A stretch of DNA of 64,000 nucleotides, taken from assembly GCA_017591395.1 (NCBI GenBank), contig WEDG01009072.1:31001-95000 (forward strand). The letters run 5' to 3'. A program made the translations under genes and the position numbers. The notes beneath the pieces were generated by a model that was not told where the DNA came from, did not search any database, and was given only the letters and a program-made list of their open reading frames with translations. This document shows positions 25,187 through 35,345 of the stretch, piece by piece. Position 1 is the first letter of the stretch. Each line of letters opens with the position of its first letter. Origin of the DNA: Schistocephalus solidus (lineage: Eukaryota; Platyhelminthes; Cestoda; Diphyllobothriidea; Diphyllobothriidae).

Positions 25187-25304
25187 ATTCAAACAGGAAT
25201 AGGCGCACACCGATCTAGTGGCTTCCCGAAGCAAACAAGCTCCGTATGGGTGGAAAAGGTCACAAACGGTCACTAGATCGGTGTGCGCCTATTCCTGTTT
25301 GAAT
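25187..25304. repeat. perfect 34-bp inverted repeat with 50-bp spacer
   Basis: Arms 25187-25220 and 25271-25304 are exact reverse complements, running from ATTCAAACAGGAATAGGCGC to CACCGATCTAGTG. The left arm abuts an (AT)7 tract at 25175-25188. CACACCGATC inside the arms resembles the R1 tail (GCACACCGATCGTTAACGG at about 26162). The spacer holds a small GCTTCCCGAAGC palindrome. Confidence 0.95.
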
Positions 25305-25544
25305 AAATACCCGATCTGCAGCGACAGAGAATGACAGGTGGTGAGGCACTGATGAACTTCGGTTCAATGAAGTGCTTATGACCCATCTGCTAGACCCAGT
25401 GTGGGGACTGTCTGAGCCGTACTCGAGTGCATGTTTGTGTTTCCAGTCCCAGCTGGTAGTCAGGGTAATGATTGGCTGAATGAAGGCAGAATAAGCCCGA
25501 AACAGACTGTATCAATCTACCCATATTCTCTGTCGTGTCTCCTC

Positions 25545-25546
25545 TC

Positions 25547-25588
<42 letters not shown>

Positions 25589-25590
25589 GA
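25545..25590. repeat. 46-bp palindrome centred on (TA)17
   Basis: TCTGCA, then 34 bp of TA, then TGCAGA. The run sits exactly at the 3' end of the minus-strand R1 copy that follows. Confidence 0.95.
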
Positions 25591-25886
25591 ATTACATGAC
25601 CGACAAAGACAAGGGAGACTGGAATGGCCATTTCTGGCTTATTAGCCGTCATCAGCCAGCCATACCCAACCCCAGGCGCTGCGGCGCCCGAGCCTCGAAC
25701 TCGCGACCTTGTTGGGCAGACGTCCAACGCTCTACCCACTGCACCACGAGCTCGTTGTCTTGCCGGTTTCGATCGGGAATATTGACATTGGTAATGGGGT
25801 GCTCACCGATCGGTTACAGGACTCACTCGTCCCGTTGTGCCTTGGGGCTAACTCTCAAGCCCCGCCAGCAGCCGTAAGGCAGCTAA
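25586..25886 (-). repeat. R1, nearly full-length copy
   Basis: On the minus strand the order is: a tail piece, then a tRNA-like head with A-box TGGTGCAGTGGGTAGAGC and B-box GCGAGTTCGAGGC, then GGTTGGGTATGGCTGG, the hammerhead-like core, and CTTGTCTTTGTCGGTCATG ending at (TA)n. The head region GTTGGACGTCTGCCCAAC recalls a tRNA anticodon arm. Of the copies here this one keeps the most features. Such repeats are made by pol III and moved by a partner element's reverse transcriptase. Confidence 0.85.
25613..25666 (-). ncRNA. best-preserved hammerhead-like fold in R1
   Basis: Minus strand: GGG, internal loop, GGCTGG, CTGATGA, C, GGCT-AATA-AGCC, A, GAAA, TGGCCAT, T, CCAGTC, T, CCC. Helix I is GGCTGG/CCAGTC with a G-U pair and a GGG/CCC extension. 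Helix II is GGCT/AGCC. Helix III is the short self-complementary ATGGCCAT. The cleavage site would be after ATT. All invariant core bases of a type I hammerhead (CUGANGA, GAAA, NUH) are present. Position 10.1/11.1 is C-A, where natural hammerheads almost always have G-C, so activity is doubtful without a test. Confidence 0.55.
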
Positions 25887-26017
25887 GTACATAGGCAGAA
25901 TTACATGACTGACAAAGACAAGGGAGACTGGAATGGCCATTTCTGGCTTATTAGCCGTCAGAAATGGCCATTCCAGTCTCCCTTGTCTTTGTCGGTCATG
26001 TAATTCTGCCTATGTAC
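25887..26017. repeat. 59-bp near-perfect inverted repeat made of R1 pieces, 13-bp spacer
   Basis: Left arm 25887-25945 (R1 in minus sense) and right arm 25959-26017 (plus sense) match at 58 of 59 positions; the one difference is the A/G in GACTGACAAAG against GACCGACAAAG. The spacer is GCTTATTAGCCGT. The arms break inside the hammerhead-like core at CA|GAAA. Confidence 0.9.
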
Positions 26018-26092
26018 TAGCTGCTGCGGCTGCTGAAGCAACGAGAGTTAGCAATCCTATAGCTCAATCGAGTTCAACCGATGACCTTACAT

Positions 26093-26094
<2 letters not shown>

Positions 26095-26130
<36 letters not shown>
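26095..26130. repeat. (AT)18 microsatellite
   Basis: An uninterrupted AT run about 75 bp downstream of the R1 inverted repeat. Confidence 0.95.
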
Positions 26131-26134
<4 letters not shown>

Positions 26135-26149
26135 AGTGAATTAATGAAT

Positions 26150-26590
26150 ATGTTTATGAATGCACACCGATCGTTAACGGAACTCACTCTTCCCGTTTTC
26201 GTGGGGCCTCACTCTCCAGCCCCACAAGCAGCTGTATACCGGCTTATAGTATAAAAGGCAGACAAATAATTCCGACAAAGACAGGGAATACTGGAAGATC
26301 ATTTATCGCGCATTAGCCGTTATAAACCAGGCGGTACACCACGGAAGGCTGAAACCTACGAACTGTTGATCAGACGTCCAACGCTCTAACCACTGAGCCG
26401 CGGTATCGTTGGCTTGTCGGGTAAGAACAGGAATACCGATATTAGTTGATGAACGCTGACCAATCACTTACGAAACTCACTCATTCATTTCCTTTGGGCT
26501 TACATTCGAGACCCGCTAGAAGCCGTACAGCAGCCAATAGTAGTAAATGCGGATACAAATAGCGACAAAGACAGGGGCAACTGGAATATC
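26150..26590 (-). repeat. R1 tandem pair (about 1.5 units)
   Basis: Plus-strand marks are CACCGATCGTTAACGGAACT, a GTGGGGCC...AGCCCCAC stem-loop, CCGACAAAGACAGGGA, a diverged core (ATTTATCGCGCATTAGCCG), the head ACTGTTGATCAGACGTCCAA / GCTCTAACCACTGAGCCG, and then a second tail beginning GAACGCTGACCAATC and ending at GCGACAAAGACAGGGG. Confidence 0.8.
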
Positions 26591-28544
26591 TTTAACTTGA
26601 AGTAACCTTACTGGCAATTTTTCAAACTGTAGCCTGAATGTGTAAAGTGTTGGAATAAAAAAATCATTTGAACAATGTGGTTGTTGTGGTTGTTGTTGCT
26701 GTTGACCTAACCCAGAAGGCACACATATTCAACTAAAAGATACGAACGCCTTGTAGTTTTTATTCATTTGCTAACTTAAAATGTCTTTCTCCTAAGGAAG
26801 AATGATAATTCTTTAAAGAGCAAGTATTGCAAAATAAATGACTGTTGAAGTAAGGCAGATCTTTCTAAAGGAAACAAAATTGCAGTGCATAGCTATTATT
26901 TTGTGTAGAAATCACAGTATGTCATGCTTAGTTTGTTACTAGCGAGTGAACCACTGGCTGCACTATGGTCTTCTTAAACGAAATGCTCTGGGTTCTTATG
27001 TAAACGAACTTGGCAAAAATAGATTTTCCAAAAGCAACAGCGAAGGGCGTGATTGAAAACGACATTTGCCAATTAAAATATTGCCAATTTTTGAATGCAT
27101 GTACAGCTTTCAAACCAAGTCATCGTCCTTAATGTGCTCTCTCGGTGGAAGCAATTATGAAAGCAGGTAAGACAAATTTTACCCTGAAGGCCTTCCAACA
27201 AAAACAGAGCCTAAAGATAACAGACTTTCTGATAGAGATGAAGTAGTTGCGGTCACTGGGAGATCCAGCGATCTCAGCGATTGCATCTACTTCTTCTTAT
27301 TTACTTCCTGGGACTCGCATTTTCGCCTGTATCGATAGACTTTCTGATAGACAGAAGGTCGCCAATCATTCAAACTTGGCTTGGTTTTAAGCCGGAGAAA
27401 CTTGCTGGTTAAATATGTTTCTAGTAGTATTCTAAAGTGAACTCCTAATTTTAACGCGGTTTTTAAAAAATGTTTATCCTGCTCTAATTAAGCCCCACGA
27501 GTTGACTCAGCGGTATATGATCGTCCACATACCGTGGGTAATATGCAATCAACCGACAGGAACATGGGCTGTGAGATTACACAGAGGCTTTGCTCGTCTT
27601 CTCTTCTATCAGTAAAATTATAAAACGTCAATAATCTCCAAAAATTTCCAATTTTTAGCCGGTTATTAGATATCAGTGTGATACTAGAATATAAAGTTTG
27701 CATGAGTACCAAACTCCAGAGCACATCCCCAGTTTCCCTGAGTGCGGACATCGTAAGTTCACTAAAAATAGCGCAGGTAAATCTTATAGGTTCCAATCAC
27801 GCAGAATATAGCCTATGAATTTCTATTACCGTTGAGGCGCAGTCCATCTGAAAGCTGGTTACGGTCCTGATTGTTGAATTAGTCAAAAACGTCAGTTTTA
27901 CCGAAAATTGGTGAACCAAAATTTAGTCAAGGCAAACCTTTATCAATATTTCACTGCTTTCTGAAATTAATCCATTTGCTTGGAATTAATGCTTTGGCGT
28001 TCACCTTTGCATGACCAGTTCAATGGTTTCTGTATCCTAGTTCATTTAAAAGGCAGTCAAAAGCTTAAAATAAAATCTGGAGAATTTCGCCGAAAGGCAG
28101 GTGAAGAATACCAGGGGACTAACGAGTGAGCTAAAGTTATCATACTCGCGTCACGCAGTCATGAAAATCGCAAACTCTATCGTAGTATTTTAAATCGAAC
28201 CAGTCTTTTCTACACTCTAGAGCCAAAAACCCTATGCTGAGCAAATGTTAACGCTGTGACTTACTGCGTGGGAATCGATTGAGCAAATAATTGCTAATAG
28301 TTTTTCAATCCAAAAAAGCATTTGACAGCACTATTTGACTTTCTGTCTACCAACGATACCAAATGACCCAAAGAAACGTCCTCAGGAGTAACTTACCTAT
28401 GCGTGTTTGTGCTGGCCGTATATTTTCTGATAGTTCAGTGATCTGCACGATGGGCGCTTATAATTTTATTTTCATATCGGAGCGGGAAAATACGCAACTG
28501 TTATCTTTCGTTGTAACGCATTAGACTCAGTATTTCAGAGTAAA
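26591..28544. other. no gene recognised
   Basis: Contains a short TGTTGTGG-type repeat at 26676-26704. The 102-residue minus-strand ORF at 27488-27796 shows no motif. Confidence 0.35.
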
Positions 28545-28880
28545 CGATAAGGGAGACTGAAATGGCTATTTCTGGCTCATAAGCTGTCACCGGCTAGTTT
28601 TATCCAACCCTAGGTAGTGCCCCACCTGAGGCTTGAAATCATAAACTTTTTATCAGAAGTCAAAAGTTCTTACCCCCGAGTTTCGGGCAGTGCACCACCT
28701 AGGGTTGGTTTTAACTGGCTGATGACGGCTAATGAACCAGAAATGACCTCTCAATCTCCCTCGTCTTTGTTGGCAATGCTTATCTGCCTATGACACTAGC
28801 CCCCTGTGCGGCTGCTGGTGGGCCTGGCAAAACGGGACGAGTAAGTACCATTAGCGAACAGTGAGCGCTTATCAACGAAA
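28545..28880. repeat. two R1 copies in head-to-head opposite orientation
   Basis: 28545-28690 is R1 in minus sense: the core reads GGTGA CAGCTTATGAGCCA GAAA on the minus strand, followed by the head. 28691-28880 is R1 in plus sense: GGTTTTAACTGG CTGATGA CGGCTAATGAACCA GAAA, then CTCGTCTTTGTTGG and the GGACGAGTAAG / GTGAGCGC tail. They meet at their head ends. Confidence 0.75.
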
Positions 28881-30334
28881 AACGACATTATTTTCTGGTA
28901 CTTACCTGAATGACAAAACTTGACTAGGTTGGTCAGTAGAATCTAAAAAATATCAGTGTCATGAAAGTAAAGGTTAATCTTTGCTTGTTTTCTTCTCTGT
29001 GGAATGGAATTGCGACTCACGATCACCGAATGTACCTAAAACAATTTTCTTACAAACATCTTTTTTTAAAATTCTGACTGAAATTTTAACTGGTTTTAAA
29101 AAGATTAGAAAGAAATGCAATGGCACTGCAGTCTGTTTTCGCTCTGTTCGTAATGCTCATTTCCTATTTTCAACGATAGCAAAGTTGTCTGATGTCAGTT
29201 GAGCGTGGTCGCTTATTTTCAATCCTACGCACCAAACATTTCCAGCGTTTCTACCAACCGTGAATTTAAATGGCTATGAAGAATTGTTGCTTTCCTGGAC
29301 GATGTTCGTTTGATGCGTCAGCACGCACTTTCTATCCCACCATCCCAATGGAATGCCCAGGATCATTAGGTCCTCAAAGGCCAATCCTTGATACTTCAGA
29401 AAATGGCATTCAAAGATGCCTCAAGGGATCTGAAATGCATCCACTGGTAGGAGATGTTGATTGTCTACGGATTTAAGTAATAACTTTATCTTCCACATCT
29501 TCAAACAGATATTTCTTAAATAGAGCTCACCTTAGCGGGCGCAAGCGTGACTCTTGCTGCGTCAGAGTTGATGCTTCTAATATTAACAGCCGGTTTTCAT
29601 GGAGTAGAATATTTCTGTTAAAGTGCATGTGATGTCCTAAGGATCCTTTTGGTGCCACTAGAGTCATTCCAGTTCATTGATTAGTCTTTCGGAACGTGGG
29701 TCATATCACCCTCTTTTCGGTATCCATAACTTTCGCTAATTCTGATTTGTGCAGCAACAGTTTGAGGCTATCTTTGTTAAGGTAGGAACACTAAATGGCG
29801 TAGGCTGCCCCTGCGTCACCGCTCCGAGTGAATGAATTCCTCGACCATGAAAAGCAAATTCGGGAACACTAGATGGCACTTTGAAGTAGCGGCATCCAGC
29901 TTCTTATTTGTTGGCTTCCATCTGCTTTTTTAAGAAAGGGGCAAAGTTTGCATGATGTCGGCGGTGGTGATCTCAAGGGTTGGCAATCTAAAACTTATTG
30001 AACCCCATACTTTATGCAGTAGGTTTAAGGTGCACTTTTTATGCCAACGCGGTCATCCTAGAAACCGCCTGAAAACTTCAAATAGAGAGTGACCACTAGG
30101 AATATCCTTCGAAAATCGTCAGCTTTTAGGCATTTTTGAAATCTATAACCGATTACGCACTATTTTCTAGACTGACTGGCTAGAGAGATACTAGCGATGC
30201 TTGAAATATCTAGGTGGACACGTGCAGTTTTTCAAAGAATTAAAGTACCCTGATAGAGCATCGCTTAAGGTGACCATATCTTGCGTACTCTATGCACAGT
30301 TAAATGAGCTGTCTGTTTTATTGGCCCAATTCCC
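28881..30334. other. no gene recognised
   Basis: Short plus-strand ORFs at 28981-29202 and 29270-29476 have no recognisable motif or convincing splice sites. No repeat family was matched. Confidence 0.35.
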
Positions 30335-30460
30335 AAGTGCCTTCGATGGTATTCTAACCCACGAAAACCCACACTCTAACTATTTGAACAACGAGGCCTT
30401 AGTGCAGTCAAAGCTCTAACCACCTGAGCTACGAGGCCCCACCAGGAGCCATGAGTTTAA
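30335..30460 (-). repeat. fragment of a second tRNA-like short repeat
   Basis: The minus strand reads GGGGCCTCGTAGCTCAGGTG, GTTAGAGC, and about 60 nt later GTGGGTTAGAATACC. These resemble the pol III A box and B box of a tRNA head. The anticodon arm does not fold well, so it is not a functional tRNA, and the following sequence is unlike the R1 body. Confidence 0.4.
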
Positions 30461-33400
30461 TCACACTCGTGTCAAGTTACCTACTACATATACTGCAAAG
30501 TGCGGAATCTGCCAATTCCAATAAGGAGAGTGGGATTTCCTATTAATTAACTGTGTCTGGTAGTGAGCTGATGAACGTTAGCTTGCTTGTATTGAGATCA
30601 GAGTTTTGAAACCCTGTATGCAAGTGAAACGGCTGTTTGGGTTAAGAAAAGGGTAACTTGCTACCAAATAAGAACCGGAATGAATCTGTATGCATATTTT
30701 CTGTAAAAAATAGTTTTATCTATAAGGGCGTCGAAATCAATGGAAATTAAAGGAATACATTTTAAGTAATCTTTTTATATATAGTTTTTTTTTCTAGGCG
30801 GCGGATGGAAACTCATTCAAAAGGCTAGCATTCCAATGTATCTGTAGTATCTTTAAATTATTTTAATTATCCTACTTAAGAGCACTACCGTGCTTAAATA
30901 TTCTCTACAAATGGGAAAAAAACATTTATAAAATTTCGACTATAATTGTCTGGGATAACCCATCTACTCTAGTTACGCGAGCATGGAGCACATAGATCGA
31001 ATCAGATGTCTTGAGCGAGATAAAAACACATGCAGACCTACGCTGCGAAGTAGTCGCTGATGATGCTAGATATGTTGGCTGACGTCCTCTCATGAAATGT
31101 ACTCTAGCTAGAGGACTTTCGCTCGCGCTGTGAAGAACCTAATTTGATGTGCATGCTAAAATGCATCTTAAACTTCTCGTTGCCCTCAGTAACTGCTTTG
31201 GCAAGAACTGCTTACGCTACATTCCCACTGAACACAATGGCTCGGTGTGTGTGCAATCCGGAAACGGTGGTATTAGTGTTGGAGCTGTTTAAATTTCGAA
31301 AAAGGGTAGTACCACGTTGATCATTGAGAATAATTTATGTAATCACAGTCATTGGTCAGATGAGCTGTTTTTTACGTACTCAATTAGATCATAATGCACT
31401 CCTGCCTATTTATACCCAGTTACACGCCAACTTAACATTAAAGCCAACTTAAATATTGTGTTTTTTAGAGTAAGCATTCGTTGCCGGGTTAGGGGGTCAC
31501 ATAAACAGTGTTTGTTGTTGACTCTGAGGTAATATTTTGCTCTATAAGTCCCAAGTGCCTCAGCAGCATAAGTGAACCGGATGCGATATTAGTAGGATGG
31601 CGAGCAACGTGCCTCAAAACGATTTCTTTTTTTATGTTTTGCGGAGTGTTCATTAATTTTACATGGTTCAGTACGTCGTGTGCGTTCCCGTCATTTACAG
31701 GATGCCTTCTGTACCCGGAATAGTTTCTATTAAAACTCGCATCTAGCCAATGTACGGGTACTCTGTCGATTTTCGTATAAAACTGCAACTGGGAAGGCAG
31801 AGGGTGCCAAAACAAGCCACTTATAGATCATTCTAAACAACAAGTCCGTCTTTCATTCATGAATAGACGCACAACGTCCATGTGACTTTCAGAATCAGAA
31901 AGGCCCTCCGGAGAGCATAAGTTAATAAACACCTACAAAGACGCTGTGCACATCTTGTGACCAGGGTTCGGAATGTCTAAGCCCGTGCATTAAAAACACG
32001 AAAAGCTGCAACGTATGTCTACGTAAATCTATCTTAACATCGTATCTAAAGTTCGTTTTTCGAATTCGTAGAAAAAAAAATTGAACTAGGGTTTTTTTAA
32101 TTATAACTGTGCTTTAAAATTTTTTTGAGGACAAGGAACGGGCGTAAGTGGCTAGGTATAGCTCCATTTATTACAGCATTCCCGGTACACATTTCACCCG
32201 AGCATTTTTGCTGTACACAGGAAACATCATATTAATTTTTTTATGAGCGACGGAATAATGCACCTTATGTTCGTTCACTAAAGCTGCAATTGGGGCGTTA
32301 TCCATAAAGGCATTAAAACGTGTTCAAACCCCGTACTGATGTAGCAATTTGCTTTTATCTGTCAGACTTGCAAATTACTTCCCCTCTCATGCTGTGACAG
32401 CGTAGGTCTAAAAAGTTTGAAACCCACTGGGAGCTGCGTTAACTGCATCGTACTTATACAGGAATAATCACATTTCGCCTCACATTTTCATTATATAGGT
32501 CTTGGATGCGGCCCTGTATAGAGGGACCATCAATAATATCGATATTCATAAAGTTCCGGATAGACTGTAGTCCTCAACGATCAAAATGACCTAATAATTG
32601 TCGAAAATAGACTGCATCGCCACGCAAACATTAGTAGGGATCTTGACTTGGATCGGCAAAACCAAATAAAATGGTCGTTTTCAGTTTTTTAGATGGCCAA
32701 TGCTATTTAATTCCACTCCAGTTTTACTTTTAATAATCACATTAACACACTAAGTGGGCGTGAGCCCAAAAATCAATTGTTTCAGCGGTTTTTTTTTTTA
32801 GGGACATGTAAACCCTCAGTGCAATTCAAACTATTTTGTATTCAGAGTTTCTGTACCACAGGGAATAGCCTGCTCACAGGCTCTTGAAAATATGTGAAAG
32901 ATCTTCAATAAAATGAATATCCACACAGGCTTTGAAGTATAATTGTTCGCATATTTTAACATGAATCGAGACCCTGATTATTCCTCTTGGCTGTAGACGT
33001 TTAATTTGTCCTTCAGAGCCATGTAACAAATGAAAAATGTCACAATTTTTTGCTTTATCAATAGTTTCTCTTTAAAGACTGTCAGTGGAAGTAAATACAA
33101 ATTAGCAATAACTCGAATTTTTTTAATTTTGTCGGCACTTTTGAATCCGGTGCGCAAACATCCGGAGTCGGCACATACACACCATTTATCTCAATATATC
33201 CGAGGAACACATAATTAAGTTAAAAAATCTCCACATTGTAAACATACCATGGCTGTACACTGCGTGCCCACTATCATAGAACTGCTTACTTGATGATGTC
33301 ACGTCGGCTGAAAACACTCATAAAGGTTTAACCGCTCTTCGAATGCCAGGTGTTCTTATAAAGCATTTTATCAATCGATACTGATTTATCTTGAACTTCT

Positions 33401-33630
33401 ATGCGTGATTAAATTTTATTTTTCACCTATGAACACAATCAATTTTGCTCCGTTATTTGCGTTTCTGACGCCAACTGGCAACGCAAGAGCCCATAATGAA
33501 CAATTCACACTGATGATTCATTCATTTGTTGTCGCGTTTAGTGCTATCATGTTTATATGCATACACACTAGGTATGTCTGACTCCGGGGACTTCATCTCC
33601 ACGATGCTCCGACAGGCTCATCCTGCACTC
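30461..33630. other. no gene recognised
   Basis: AT-rich. Minus-strand ORF 31489-31815 (108 residues) and plus-strand 31508-31723 overlap on opposite strands; neither shows a family motif. Short homopolymer runs only. Confidence 0.35.
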
Positions 33631-33634
33631 TCAG

Positions 33635-33925
33635 TTCTTGGGAGGTGCATAGAGTGGCCAAATAGTAGACTGAGAGTGAGGCTGCAATGCCTTCTTCATA
33701 AAGTGACCTTCAATGGCAATTTTGATCAGATGGGCTCCGAAACGCCCCGATTCCGAGAAGACCTCGTCCATCGTACTGTGGACAAGTTTAATGTGACAAG
33801 CGTAGATGGCTTATGTAGCTTTGTAAGTCACTGCGCCCTAGCTTTGCCACCGGACTCACGTGGATGAGAGAGGAGATAGTGCGGCAAATGTTTCGCACTA
33901 TCACTGTAACCTGCGCCCTTTGCGT
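33635..33925 (+). repeat. R2 dispersed repeat copy
   Basis: GTAGACTGAGAGTGAGGCTG, CAATGCC..CTTC..AAAGTGACC, ATGGCAA, GGGCTCC and the later CGCACTATCACTGTAAC match the R2 copies at 39.3-41.4 kb. The copy creates a 113-residue ORF at 33526-33867 that should not be taken as a gene. Confidence 0.65.
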
Positions 33926-35231
33926 GGAGGATATGTTGAAAATCGTCGTTCACGACTGTTAAACTGACAATTTAAATAATAAAATTCCAAATGCTTTCAT
34001 CGTGGCACCGAGCAAAGCGTATACTTAAAAAGGGTTCTGATTACACGGAAAATAAAGAGCAAAGACGTGTTGAAAGTAGTTCAAAGTCTAGAATTACTGC
34101 CAGCATGGCACTCTGAAGGACAAAGAATTACATTGAATCAATTTCATCGTAATCAGTTAAGCCTCAAAAGATTTGTAGGTTAGTTCATGATTTTAATCGA
34201 GACATTATTGTGCAACCGCCAGCCCAGTTCCTGTTATATAAAAGAATTTTTATGAAGCATAACGCACTTTCGATTTGGGCAAACCTTTCCTCCTCGCGTG
34301 TTGGAGAGGCAGTTTATCAGAATTAACTTATCGTGTTTTAAGTGCTAGATAGGGAAGTCAGAGGAAGAAAGTATGTTCTTGCTTTTAAGGTGAGGAGGTT
34401 ATCACTTACCAAAAACATTATGCAATTAGCCAAAGTTAGTAGGGGCCTATTATCTTTATGTAGAAAAACCTATTATAAAGGTCGCTGTTAATACGCTGTC
34501 GTTATATATACTAACAAAATATTCGGATCAGGCAAGCTTATACTGGAAATTTTTTATAGTCTATGATGGTTTGGGCTGCATGATTTGCTTAAATTAAACC
34601 TCAGCTCCCATAATGGCTTAAAATCAATTTCCACAGCAAATACCCGTACGTTATTTTTCAAATTCAGATTGGCGATTTAAAAATAACCTGAAGAAAATTT
34701 AGCAATCTAATTAACACACTTTATTCACAAAAGCTCTTTTCTGAAAGATAATTAATAGTTTCGTGAAACGTAAAATGAATGTTATTCGCCTTCACAGTTT
34801 TTAACTCCATAAATCATTTCATTTTCAATGTTTGTATGTAACATAGTAGCCCCAAACTTAATAAAGGTTGCTTTGAAAATATTCAAGAATGCTCTTTTGT
34901 TTCATTATTATTTAAATATCTGAAAATCTCCTCAGAAATCCATAATAAATTCTTATTTGCATTCGGTTTCATGCAGATTAAGCCTACCGATTACTTCTAA
35001 AATATTTGCTCCCATCAGTTATCAGTATAGTTAAACAAATACGTGATATAATTAATTATTACATTTTTGCAAACAAAAGTTAAAAATTAATCTACAAACT
35101 ATATATTTACAGCTAAAAAACTATCACGTTTGTATGATAGTATTCTCTTTAATTAGCCTTGTCTTAAGTCAGCGTATAACTGAGAAATTCGTAAATAATG
35201 TTTAAATAAGCTTTACTGGGTTGGCAGTTAC
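33926..35231. other. no feature recognised
   Basis: Very AT-rich sequence without long ORFs or repeat signatures. Confidence 0.4.
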
Positions 35232-35345
35232 AGGTAGACTTCACTAACTCCTGGCGATTGGGCTAGGTTTTTGGATTAAAATTATGGCCAAAGTTAGGTT
35301 TTAAGAGTTGGGGGTTAAAATAAGGACACGGGAATAGTTGCCCCG
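35232..35345 (+). repeat. R3 fragment
   Basis: GGGCTAGGTTTTTGG, CAAAGTTAGGTTTTAAGAG, GGGGGTTAAAATAAGGACAC and GGGAATAGTTGCCCC parallel the end of the fragment at 1-135. Confidence 0.6.

Noticed and set aside
25431..25877. 148-residue ORF with an IYIYIY run
   Set aside because: It crosses the (TA)17 tract and the R1 copy; no coding character.
31489..31815. Penelope-type reverse transcriptase fragment
   Set aside because: A loose likeness of the peptide did not hold up: no YxDD-type motif, and the opposite strand is also open.
33526..33867. 113-residue ORF
   Set aside because: Most of it is an R2 copy in the plus sense.
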